This document shows, piece after piece, positions 1 through 6,921 of a DNA stretch of 64,000 nt. The stretch is from Clostridia bacterium (GTDB taxonomy: Bacteria > Bacillota > Clostridia > UBA1381). The first letter of the stretch is position 1. The number at the start of each line of letters is the position of its first letter. Location: NCBI GenBank assembly GCA_017551095.1, contig JAFZMQ010000011.1, positions 25,773 through 89,772 of the forward strand, read 5' to 3'. Below the pieces are notes generated by a model that had not been told where the DNA came from, did not search any database, and worked only from the letters and a program-made list of their open reading frames with translations. The position numbers and the translations under genes are program-made.

Positions 1-2586
1 ACCACCGGCATACGATGCTTTAACATTTGCATTTGAGTAACAGTTGATTACTTTTCCGCCGGTGGCTACATAACATGCTACTCCCGACGCATAACCGCCA
101 CTCTTAGAAGATATAATTGTTCCTTGTGTACCAACATTCATAAGAGTACCGGATACCTTTGGGAAAACAGAAACATCATTCTCTGAATTTACAGAAACAG
201 TTATCTTCTTGCCGTATCCATCATATACGCCTGCAAAAGTGACATCTTTTCCTATACCATTATATTCGCTAAATGTTGATAAATCTATATCTTCTGTCTG
301 CCGTACATATTTGCCTTTGTAACTATTACCTGCAATAATATTAGCTGTAAATTCCATAAAATCATAAGGGCTATCAAGTATATACGGATCGGTAGCAGTA
401 CCTTTTCCCGTTATTCCGTCACCCATGTCCACTTCCGTAACATGATTCCAGTCTTCTTCCTCCACCATTTCGGCAGGAACATAGAACTCCTTATTTATAT
501 ACATCGCAGTCCTACCGGTTGTAGGGATTCTTACGCCGTCTTTATAATATTCATCCTGATTAGCATATACATATTTATCACCATTGTTAAAGGTGAATTT
601 TCTCGTAATAGTGTTATATTTTCCTATTTTAGTTACCTTCACAAAAAGTTCTTCCGATAAAGCGTCAAGGTTAACTCCCATTAAATCGGCACACCAGGGT
701 GCAAGAGCCGTATTATCGATTACATAGTCCTCTCGTGTGCTTTGAGTATCGCCAAGAACAGGATTTAAACCTTTAACTAATGATACCCCCTCGGGAACAT
801 AAGCATATACACCAACATTATCACTTGTGTGGCTGAATGAATCCCATACAAGGTCTGTGGGCTTTATTCCTTCTCTTACATCTGCAACTGCATTTGTGGG
901 GTCTTCAGGTATATGCAGTCCTCCTGTATTGTGGTCAGGAGCACAAATGACAACTGTGTCGGTACGGCCTTTTGCAAAGTCTAATGCCACTTTAAATGCC
1001 GCATCAAAAGCGAGGTATTCACTTGTTGTTGTGCGAACATCGTTGCTGTGTCCACCTGTATCAACCTTTCCGCCCTCAACCATAAGGAAGAAGCCGTCGG
1101 GATCTCCTGTAAGAGCCTTAATTGCTCCTGCTGTCATTTCCGCCAGCGTTGCCTGTCCTTCCTTTAACTCAACATCATACGGATAAGTTTTGTCTACAAT
1201 GTTACCCCAGATTTTTTCGCCCGGTTTAACATTTAATAGGTCCTCTTTGGTTTCAACAACGGTATATCCGTTGTCAATGGCATTTTGAATGGTGGCATAT
1301 TGAGATACCATGCCATAGCCTACGCCAAGAACTACCTCAAGGTCTTTATTTTCTACCTGCTGATAAATGTTAAGATCATCACCTCTGTCGATTGCATGAG
1401 CTGTAAATGTAGCAGGTGTTGCATGTGACCAATGATATGTAGAAATAATTCCCGTTGCCTTACCTACCGATTCAGCCGCCTCAACAAGATTCGCCTTTGG
1501 AGTAAAGCTTTTGTCAACACCGACATAGCCGTTAACGGTTTTATAACCTGTCGCCATAGCAGTTCCCGCTGCGGCAGAGTCGGTAATGGCACTCGAAGCA
1601 GATTTAGTTATCATACTTCCCGCAAGTTGTGAACGCATACTCATCGGCTCTGTATCTGTAGGGGTTTTATAAGGGAATTTCTCCGTATTAAACCCTCCTG
1701 CAATCTTCACTAAATTAGCAAAATCATAGAGAGGATAGCCTCCCCCGTCAGGAATAAGATAAATTATGTTTTTAATTCCGTTGCCTGTTTCCCCACCAAT
1801 AGCGTCTTCGCTGACAGTCACAACGCATACAGGAGCGATAATAGGACACGGCTTGATATCTTTGGCGTATGTTGACCAATCCACCGTAACCTCATCTTCA
1901 ACAGTGCCGTCTGCCGTTACATAATATGTACCTGCTTTATCAAAAGAAAGCGATACCTCTCCTGACTCATCAGTTACTTTGCCATCAATTGCCGAAAAAC
2001 TGCTGTCATTCCACAATCCTATTGAAATTCCCGATAAAACTGCATCCTGCAAGTCCTCCTCCGTATATGCCATGCCTAAATGACCGCTTAAAGTAAGGGA
2101 AAATTCCTCATTTACCTTAACATTTTTTTGAGGAACATCAAAAAAGGTGTACCAATCTGCATAATATAAATCATCTTTGTTGATTGATGCAACTAACTTA
2201 TCACCATTCTCAACAGTTTGTGAGCTGACGCCGCTTATTCCGGTATTATTTACGAAAAACAGCGTGTTATATGTATCAGTACCCCACAGCTTAGTTACGC
2301 TTGTATAACCGTAAGAATCTGCTGTGGCATATCCGTTCTCCGCATTATATGCCTTATGTGCGGCAATAAGTGCCTCATCATATGTGAGCGTCCCATCGCC
2401 GTCAATATCTTTTACTGTGACCTCACGGTTTGCCATAGGCGTTCCGTCGTTATCGGATGCGATAACACCCTTTACGCTTACGGTAAGGTAAACCTGTATT
2501 TCATTTTCTGCAAACACCGCATTTGGCATTACTGTTAAACACATTAAGATTGCTAAGATTAAACTCAAAATTTTTTTCGACTTCAT
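1..2586 (-). CDS. Secreted alkaline phosphatase, multidomain, C-terminus cut by window edge
   Basis: Open at the window edge; 862 codons are visible. The start at 2586 has GGAGG 7 bases upstream. Residues 1–26 are a signal peptide ending NAVFA. Residues 60–71 form an EF-hand-like calcium loop (DIDGDGTLTYDE). After a linker with an Ig-like look, a PhoA-superfamily domain begins near residue 272: metal Asp in YLIPDGGG, nucleophile Ser337 in TDSAAAGTAMATG, then HATPATFTAH, EGGKVDTGGHSND, APDHNTGG and FSHTSDN, so the metal ligands and nucleophile look intact. The last ~140 visible residues (GTATDPYILDS..., FAGVYDGYGKKI) resemble the GLUG-type beta-helix repeats of surface proteins. The family removes phosphate from phosphomonoesters outside the cell; substrate is unknown. 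It is the last gene visible on this strand and has its own promoter. The missing C-terminus may carry a wall anchor. Confidence 0.9.
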   Translation of the reverse strand, partial: MKSKKILSLILAILMCLTVMPNAVFAENEIQVYLTVSVKGVIASDNDGTPMANREVTVKDIDGDGTLTYDEALIAAHKAYNAENGYATADSYGYTSVTKLWGTDTYNTLFFVNNTGISGVSSQTVENGDKLVASINKDDLYYADWYTFFDVPQKNVKVNEEFSLTLSGHLGMAYTEEDLQDAVLSGISIGLWNDSSFSAIDGKVTDESGEVSLSFDKAGTYYVTADGTVEDEVTVDWSTYAKDIKPCPIIAPVCVVTVSEDAIGGETGNGIKNIIYLIPDGGGYPLYDFANLVKIAGGFNTEKFPYKTPTDTEPMSMRSQLAGSMITKSASSAITDSAAAGTAMATGYKTVNGYVGVDKSFTPKANLVEAAESVGKATGIISTYHWSHATPATFTAHAIDRGDDLNIYQQVENKDLEVVLGVGYGMVSQYATIQNAIDNGYTVVETKEDLLNVKPGEKIWGNIVDKTYPYDVELKEGQATLAEMTAGAIKALTGDPDGFFLMVEGGKVDTGGHSNDVRTTTSEYLAFDAAFKVALDFAKGRTDTVVICAPDHNTGGLHIPEDPTNAVADVREGIKPTDLVWDSFSHTSDNVGVYAYVPEGVSLVKGLNPVLGDTQSTREDYVIDNTALAPWCADLMGVNLDALSEELFVKVTKIGKYNTITRKFTFNNGDKYVYANQDEYYKDGVRIPTTGRTAMYINKEFYVPAEMVEEEDWNHVTEVDMGDGITGKGTATDPYILDSPYDFMEFTANIIAGNSYKGKYVRQTEDIDLSTFSEYNGIGKDVTFAGVYDGYGKKITVSVNSENDVSVFPKVSGTLMNVGTQGTIISSKSGGYASGVACYVATGGKVINCYSNANVKASYAGG

Positions 2587-2616
2587 TTTTTTGACCTCCA
2601 ATCTTTTATACCTTTT

Positions 2617-2645
2617 ATTATATCACTTGGTGAAATACACGTCAA
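2617..2645 (-). promoter_or_regulatory. Sigma-A promoter of the alkaline phosphatase
   Basis: On the minus strand, TTGACG (2645–2640), a 17-base spacer and TATAAT (2622–2617) lie about 30 bases before the alkaline phosphatase start. I saw no obvious Pho-box direct repeats around it. Confidence 0.75.
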
Positions 2646-2680
2646 TATAAAACAGTAAGAAAGGTGTAAATATTGTAATT

Positions 2681-3544
2681 TCAACCTTGTTCCCCACTAT
2701 TTATGATTTCATTGGCAATCTCATAAAGCATTATGCTGCTTCTTTCAAATAGCGAATCCGGCATCTTGTTTGGTGCAACGGTTTCAAGAGAAAATACGCC
2801 GTCATAGCCGATATCTTTAAGTGAGTGAGCAAAGGCTTTCCAGTCTATTGTGCCAAAATAAGGCATCAAATGCAAATCTTTGCCGCATTTATTATCATGG
2901 ATATGCACTACTTTGATTTTGTCGCCAAGACGCCTTACTTCATCGCATAAGGATAAATCATCAAACACGGACACATGCCCTGTATCAAGGCAAATCTTAA
3001 AATTCTCGTCATTTATTTCTTCGACAAAGTTCAGAATTGCCGCCGGTTTTGCCATTGAAAACTTGGCCATGGGTATATTTTCAAGGCAAATAGTAATACC
3101 ATATTTCTTGGCGGTTATTAGTAGCTCCCTCATAAACATAAGGTTTATATCCCACGTTTCCCTCTCGTTGCCAGTAAGCATATCACCAGCTCCAAGAGGC
3201 ATCAATGGGTGAATAACCCAATTTTTACAGCCGAGCAAGGAGGTAAAGCGAATTGATTTTTTCATTTTTTCCATACGTTCTGCTCTATCCTCAGGGCTGC
3301 CGTCTCTGGGAGGCGACCTCCACGGACCGTGAGTCTGGTATATTTCAATACCGGCTTCATCCGCAAGTGCTTTTTCATGAAGCAAAAGTTCCTCCGCCGC
3401 AGAAGATGTGTAAATCTCTGTATTGGTGTTTGACATATTGAAATCAATACAAGAAAATCCATGTTCTTTAAGTTTAAGATATTTTTTATCACCATAACGG
3501 CAGTAACCACTGTTAAAAAGATTGAATTCTATGCCTATTTTCAT
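2681..3544 (-). CDS. Sugar phosphate isomerase/epimerase-like TIM-barrel protein
   Basis: 287 residues, the usual length for the xylose-isomerase-like / AP-endonuclease-2 TIM-barrel family. Visible family motifs are LENIPMAKF (metal-binding Glu), LDTGHVS (Asp and His), VHIHDN (His/Asp) and SLETV near the C-terminus (Glu), in the order expected for the divalent-metal site. Members isomerise or epimerise sugars and cyclitols (for example inosose or hydroxypyruvate substrates). The substrate cannot be read from sequence and no carbohydrate pathway genes are adjacent. The start at 3544 follows AAAGGGG and lies about 40 bases downstream of a strong promoter. It is probably monocistronic, since the phosphatase downstream has its own promoter. 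Confidence 0.8.
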   Translation of the reverse strand: MKIGIEFNLFNSGYCRYGDKKYLKLKEHGFSCIDFNMSNTNTEIYTSSAAEELLLHEKALADEAGIEIYQTHGPWRSPPRDGSPEDRAERMEKMKKSIRFTSLLGCKNWVIHPLMPLGAGDMLTGNERETWDINLMFMRELLITAKKYGITICLENIPMAKFSMAKPAAILNFVEEINDENFKICLDTGHVSVFDDLSLCDEVRRLGDKIKVVHIHDNKCGKDLHLMPYFGTIDWKAFAHSLKDIGYDGVFSLETVAPNKMPDSLFERSSIMLYEIANEIINSGEQG

Positions 3545-3583
3545 ATTAAAATCCCCTTTGCAACCGAAATATCTTTAAAAGAC

Positions 3584-3612
3584 ATTGTACCCTTATAATT
3601 TTTTCTTGTCAA
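3584..3612 (-). promoter_or_regulatory. Sigma-A promoter of the isomerase-like gene
   Basis: On the minus strand TTGACA (3612–3607), a 17-base spacer and TACAAT (3589–3584). Consensus -35 and near-consensus -10. Confidence 0.75.
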
Positions 3613-3735
3613 TATATAACACTTGGAAAACAATTTACGGATAAAAAATAGGACTACTGCCCAGTTAAATAGTAGTCCCATCTTGGAAAAGCCAAAATCT
3701 TTAGATGCATCTTAACGTAATGAATGATACACATA

Positions 3736-3763
3736 AAAAGAAAACCGCTTAAAAGACGGTTTC
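3736..3763 (-). terminator. Intrinsic terminator after tRNA-Arg
   Basis: Reading the minus strand just after the tRNA, AAACCG and CGGTTT arms enclose an AT-rich loop and are followed by TCTTTTT. It sits 6 bases past the encoded CCA end. Confidence 0.75.
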
Positions 3764-3768
3764 CTTTT

Positions 3769-3845
3769 TGGTACGCCGGAAGGGATTCGAACCCCCGACC
3801 TTTTGGTTCGTAGCCAAACACTCTATCCAACTGAGCTACCGGCGC
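3769..3845 (-). tRNA. tRNA-Arg (anticodon ACG), CCA encoded
   Basis: The minus strand folds into a full cloverleaf. The 5' arm GCGCCGG pairs with CCGGCGT (one G-U at the top). The D-arm contains AGCTCAGTTGGATAGAG, the anticodon stem TTTGG/CCAAA encloses the loop CTACGAA (anticodon ACG, read as ICG), and the T-arm contains GGTTCGAATCC. The discriminator base is A at 3772, and CCA is encoded at 3771–3769. The mature part is 3772–3845. Confidence 0.97.
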
Positions 3846-3913
3846 ATTTAGCAACAAGAAGCATTATAGCACAAATAATACTTATATGTCAAGCTATTTT
3901 GTAAAAAACTTCA

Positions 3914-4690
3914 CTAATTCATACCTATTCCAAAATAGCAGTCAGAATAACTTTCAGGATAGACCATTGCTATCTTTTCACCGGCAATACCCTCTTTCAC
4001 TCCTACAATATGTTTTTTACCGAAAAACTCACCAATATCGTCTATCACATCTTCTCTTGTCAGGAGTTCGGGAATTGCAACCTTTTCCCCTGCCAAGTAG
4101 CAAAATGCACAAGCAACTATCCTGCCATTTTTTGATAATTTAATATAATCACCATTATATATTTGAGCAAAATAATCAAGCATATTTTTGTCCCATTTGA
4201 CGTATCTTTTGCTGTTAAAATATGCTTCTCTTAACGTAAAATATGCAGCGGAATCTATTTTTTCTACGCAAAAATCACTATTTTCTGCATGGGAAACCAT
4301 CTTGTCTATCTTTATTGCACATTTTAGTTCTGAAAATCCAAACTTTCCATAAAATTCAAACAGTCCGGCGTTTTGCGGCAGAATAGCTAAAAATTTTTCA
4401 TTTTTCTCCTGAATAAATCTCTTGGCATATTCAATAAGTTCTCCTGCAAAACCCCTGTTACGAAAGTTTTTATCCGTTGCAACCGCATAAACATATCTGC
4501 CATTATCAACGCTTATTTTTACGGGAAAAAGAGTCAGCATTGAAACTGTCTTTTTACCATTTTCAAGTACGAGCATATATTTACCAAAGCGATCCAGAAA
4601 ATCCAAAATATATTTTTCTGCGTCACCAAATGCTTCTTGCCAAATTCTAACTATATCTTTTCTGTCAGTTTCCTTAAAAAAGCGTATCAT
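3914..4690 (-). CDS. GNAT-family N-acetyltransferase
   Basis: 258 residues. The acetyl-CoA-binding core is seen in YVYAVATDKNFRNRGFAGELIEYA (the R-x-x-G-x-A/G loop preceded by a beta-strand), followed by LAILPQNAGLFEFYGKFGF, the usual motif-B region. The C-terminal ~100 residues have no motif I recognise, as in the longer two-domain (Eis-like) acetyltransferases. Its ATG overlaps the stop codon of the upstream DUF2156 gene (ATGA at 4690–4687), so the two are translationally coupled. The substrate is unknown. A role on the same target as its partner, such as a lipid or amino-sugar, is only a guess from coupling. Confidence 0.8.
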   Translation of the reverse strand: MIRFFKETDRKDIVRIWQEAFGDAEKYILDFLDRFGKYMLVLENGKKTVSMLTLFPVKISVDNGRYVYAVATDKNFRNRGFAGELIEYAKRFIQEKNEKFLAILPQNAGLFEFYGKFGFSELKCAIKIDKMVSHAENSDFCVEKIDSAAYFTLREAYFNSKRYVKWDKNMLDYFAQIYNGDYIKLSKNGRIVACAFCYLAGEKVAIPELLTREDVIDDIGEFFGKKHIVGVKEGIAGEKIAMVYPESYSDCYFGIGMN

Positions 4691-5568
4691 TTTACTACCT
4701 TTGCGTTATATTTTTTAATAATCTCATACGGCTGATATGACAGTTTGGCTCGTCTTAATCCCTCATCCGCAGCGTCATCTTCACGGTTTACATACAAAAA
4801 TCCGTTGCAGTTATGCCTTACAAATTCACGGTTAATTATTGCATAAGCTCCATTTATGCTGCTGAACGCCTTTTCAATATGTACCAGCATAGTATCAGGG
4901 TTAAGCTTATCGCCTACCGAAAAAGCAACCACTTCACCATTTGTTCTTATCAAACCGCCCGACAGTCCAAGTTCCTTGTAGTTTTTAAGGGCAATTTTTA
5001 CGGCCTCTGTTTCTTCTTTTAACCCCTTGCGTTCGTTAAAGTCCTGCGTTTTGCACCATTTTTCGTGCATTTTTTTAACTTCATCAAGATTTTTTTCGGT
5101 GATTTCCTCATATTTCCAATCAGGGTTTTCTGCCTCAAACTTATTTATATGATTTCTTTTTGAGCTGAGTTTTTTGCCCTTTAAATTTGCAAGATTTTCA
5201 GAAAGATAGACATAATCTCCTGCATCACGGTTTTCTGTAAAAGTGAATTTTTGGGGATACTCTTTTTCTAAAAAAATCTTTTGTCTATCATTCAGAGAAT
5301 AAAACATAAGCCCGTCAGGGCATAAATCAATAAGCTTATCCACGGCACATTTCAAATCCCCTCTGCCGCACGGGAATAAATATGCCTTTTTGCCGCGCCC
5401 TGAGCGTATATAAAGTATGTCATCCTCTATCGCAAATTCAATTCCATACTGATTTTGCCAGATAAATAAAAGAGTAAAATTATATTCCATAGACTCACAC
5501 GGACTGCAATTTAGCAGACTGTCTATCTCTTTTTTATCCCCTATCTCCGCTTTTTTGAAAACCAACAT
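4687..5568 (-). CDS. DUF2156 protein (lysylphosphatidylglycerol-synthase C-terminal-like fold)
   Basis: 293 residues from the ATG at 5568, which has AGAGG six bases upstream. A GTG at 5610 would add 14 residues but lies near the upstream terminator and has no good ribosome binding site. The sequence resembles the DUF2156 family, a double-GNAT fold related to the cytosolic domain of MprF: SPCESMEYNFTLLFIWQ near the start, LSSKRNHINKFEAENPDW in the middle and YAIINREFVRH with FLYVNREDDAADEGLRRAKLSYQP near the end. No transmembrane segments are visible, so it is a soluble version. The function of these stand-alone proteins is not established; tRNA-dependent aminoacyl transfer is the family idea. 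Coupled to the following GNAT gene. Confidence 0.75.
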   Translation of the reverse strand: MLVFKKAEIGDKKEIDSLLNCSPCESMEYNFTLLFIWQNQYGIEFAIEDDILYIRSGRGKKAYLFPCGRGDLKCAVDKLIDLCPDGLMFYSLNDRQKIFLEKEYPQKFTFTENRDAGDYVYLSENLANLKGKKLSSKRNHINKFEAENPDWKYEEITEKNLDEVKKMHEKWCKTQDFNERKGLKEETEAVKIALKNYKELGLSGGLIRTNGEVVAFSVGDKLNPDTMLVHIEKAFSSINGAYAIINREFVRHNCNGFLYVNREDDAADEGLRRAKLSYQPYEIIKKYNAKVVK

Positions 5569-5628
5569 TTTTTGCCTCTTTCTTCTCCTGTAATATCCAC
5601 AATATACCACAAATCAATATTTATGTCA

Positions 5629-5663
5629 AATTAAAAGCCGTCATTTTGACGGCTTTTAATTTA
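5629..5663 (-). terminator. Terminator: perfect 15-bp inverted repeat
   Basis: Arms 5629–5643 and 5647–5661 are perfectly complementary with a 3-base loop. The right arm overlaps the stop codon of the YtxH-like gene. AT-rich outer arms supply a U-tract on either strand. Confidence 0.8.
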
Positions 5664-5831
5664 GTGCATAATGCTTATTGCACTGTCTATAATATTTCCA
5701 ATGTTTTTAAAAACTCCCTCTGTTTTTTTCTGCATTTTTCGCTTTTGTTTATCGGATATAGGGTCAACAACCATTGTGACACAAGCACCTACTAAAAGTC
5801 CTGTCGCCATTCCTCGCATAAATCCGCCCAT
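5661..5831 (-). CDS. Small YtxH-like protein
   Basis: 56 residues from the ATG at 5831, which follows GAGAGGAGTGAAAAA. An upstream in-frame start at 5876 lacks such a site. The sequence GGFMRGMATGLLVGACVTMVVDP, a short glycine-rich hydrophobic segment, followed by a basic stretch (KQKRKMQKK) resembles the YtxH-type small proteins of Firmicutes. It is likely membrane-associated. Function unknown. It is flanked by terminators, so it appears to be transcribed alone. Confidence 0.65.
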   Translation of the reverse strand: MGGFMRGMATGLLVGACVTMVVDPISDKQKRKMQKKTEGVFKNIGNIIDSAISIMH

Positions 5832-5906
5832 TTTTTCACTCCTCTCAATCTTTTTATTTATATTTAGTATGTGCAAAAAAACGGCGAATAAATATACTTA
5901 TTAAAA

Positions 5907-5934
5907 AAATCCTCAAAATTTTGAGGATTTTTTT
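5907..5934 (-). terminator. Terminator after the copper-amine-oxidase-domain protein
   Basis: Perfect palindrome of AAATCCTCAAAA with its complement at 5907–5930, flanked by A- and T-runs. It lies directly after the stop codon of the gene at 5935. Confidence 0.8.
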
Positions 5935-6408
5935 CTATTTTGTAATAGTAACCTTTTTTGTTAATTCATCATACTCTGTCGTGTATCCGTATGCAGAAGC
6001 CAACGAGCGAAGAGGTATCATAGTCCTGTCATCAACTATCACCGACGGTGCGTCTAAATCAATACGGGCACCATCTACAAATATGGCACTCTGACCAATT
6101 TGCAACACTACTGCGACATCATTTCTGAATGCATAAACGGTTCTTGTTTCCGCATCCCACTGCACCTTTGCACCTAAGCACTCAAATATTGAACGCAGCG
6201 GAACCATTGTTATGTCATTTATAATACACGGTGCGACATCTAAACCAACTGCTATATCGCCTTCAAAAACCATCTCTTTCTCACCGATTGTCATGCTGAT
6301 TACAGGAGAAGTAGGTTTTAGCGTCTCCTCTGTTTTTTCCTCCGCAAAAGCTGAACTCATAAAGAGCATCAACCCTGCACATATCACACTCACAATTTTT
6401 TTATTCAT
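5935..6408 (-). CDS. Secreted copper amine oxidase N-terminal-like domain protein
   Basis: 157 residues from the ATG at 6408 (AAGGAG eight bases upstream); a longer frame to 6474 has no support. Signal peptide of about 22 residues (MNKKIVSVICAGLMLFMSSAFA). The rest is one stalk-type copper amine oxidase N-domain: DVAPCIINDITMVPLRSIFECLGAKVQWDAETRTVYAF followed by a second half with VIVDDRTMIPLRSLASAYGYTTEYDE. Despite the name, this domain in Firmicutes is a small extracytoplasmic module with no oxidase activity, usually attached to cell-wall enzymes. Here it stands alone. Role unknown. Confidence 0.8.
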   Translation of the reverse strand: MNKKIVSVICAGLMLFMSSAFAEEKTEETLKPTSPVISMTIGEKEMVFEGDIAVGLDVAPCIINDITMVPLRSIFECLGAKVQWDAETRTVYAFRNDVAVVLQIGQSAIFVDGARIDLDAPSVIVDDRTMIPLRSLASAYGYTTEYDELTKKVTITK

Positions 6409-6506
6409 AAGTACAACTCCTTTTTTTCTTTCATTATACATTAAATCAAAACGAATTGCAATATTTTTTAACACTTTTTATCGTGATTTCGTATTATAGA
6501 ATAGGT

Positions 6507-6521
6507 CTTACATAATGTAAG
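6507..6521. promoter_or_regulatory. 15-base palindrome next to a ribosome binding site
   Basis: CTTACATAATGTAAG is a perfect 7-1-7 inverted repeat whose last bases run into the ribosome binding site (GGAGGTG) of the small membrane protein at 6533. It could be an operator or a 5'-UTR hairpin. The regulator is unknown. Confidence 0.35.
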
Positions 6522-6532
6522 GAGGTGAAAAT

Positions 6533-6787
6533 ATGTATTGTCCTGTAACCGATTCTGATTCTGACCGCTGCACATGCACGAGCCGCTGCTGCCGTCTTTA
6601 TAATATTGCGCTCGGATTTTTAAGCGCCATATTATTCTTTGTACTCGGCATAATCTTCGCTTTGTTAGAAGGCGAACTTGTGGCAACAGCACTACCACTT
6701 TTGGTAATAACATTTATCATTCTTTTTATAGTATTTATAGTTACTGTTTTAACAAGAGGATGTTGCAACAACCAATCAAGACAATAG
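6533..6787 (+). CDS. Small Cys-rich two-helix membrane protein, unknown function
   Basis: 84 residues with a strong ribosome binding site (AAGGAGGTG). The N-terminus is Cys-rich (CP...DRCTCTSRCCRLYN), followed by two hydrophobic helices (about residues 25–44 and 50–72) and a C-terminus RGCCNNQSRQ. Paired cysteines at both ends on the same membrane side suggest metal or disulfide chemistry, but I do not recognise the family. A terminator follows 13 bases after the stop, so it is a separate unit from the metal ATPase downstream. A link to metal handling is only an inference from proximity and the cysteines. Confidence 0.65.
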   Translation: MYCPVTDSDSDRCTCTSRCCRLYNIALGFLSAILFFVLGIIFALLEGELVATALPLLVITFIILFIVFIVTVLTRGCCNNQSRQ

Positions 6788-6800
6788 CATAGAATAATAG

Positions 6801-6850
6801 AAAGTCTGTCTGCTGTTATTTTGAAAAGTAGGCAGACTTTTTTTATTTTT
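6801..6850 (+). terminator. Terminator after the small membrane protein
   Basis: AAAGTCTGTCT (6801) pairs with AGGCAGACTTT (to 6840) around a 12–15 base loop and is followed by a run of T. Confidence 0.75.
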
Positions 6851-6854
6851 TCTA

Positions 6855-6883
6855 TTGACAAATGCTATTTTGAATAATATAAT
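6855..6883 (+). promoter_or_regulatory. Sigma-A promoter of the metal P-type ATPase
   Basis: TTGACA (6855–6860), exactly 17 bases, TATAAT (6878–6883): both hexamers are perfect consensus. The predicted start (about 6890) lies inside the inverted repeat described next, so strong constitutive activity would be held off by a repressor. Confidence 0.85.
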
Positions 6884-6887
6884 GAAC

Positions 6888-6907
6888 ATATGAACAATTA
6901 TTCATAT
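6888..6907. promoter_or_regulatory. ArsR/SmtB-type metal-sensor operator
   Basis: ATATGAA, six bases, TTCATAT: a perfect 7-6-7 inverted repeat located at the transcription start of the P-ATPase. The TGAA(C)...TTCA core matches operators described for ArsR/SmtB-family Zn/Cd sensors such as CzrA and SmtB. A further direct TGAACA half-site lies just upstream. No arsR-like gene is present in the window, so the regulator must act in trans. Confidence 0.65.
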
Positions 6908-6921
6908 ATGGAGGTGTTTTT

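Noticed and set aside
827..1186. 119-codon frame on the plus strand
   Set aside because: Antisense to the alkaline phosphatase catalytic domain, with no ribosome binding site and no family likeness.
3654..3857. 67-codon frame on the minus strand over the tRNA
   Set aside because: It coincides with tRNA-Arg and its terminator; the translation is a typical false hit over tRNA genes.
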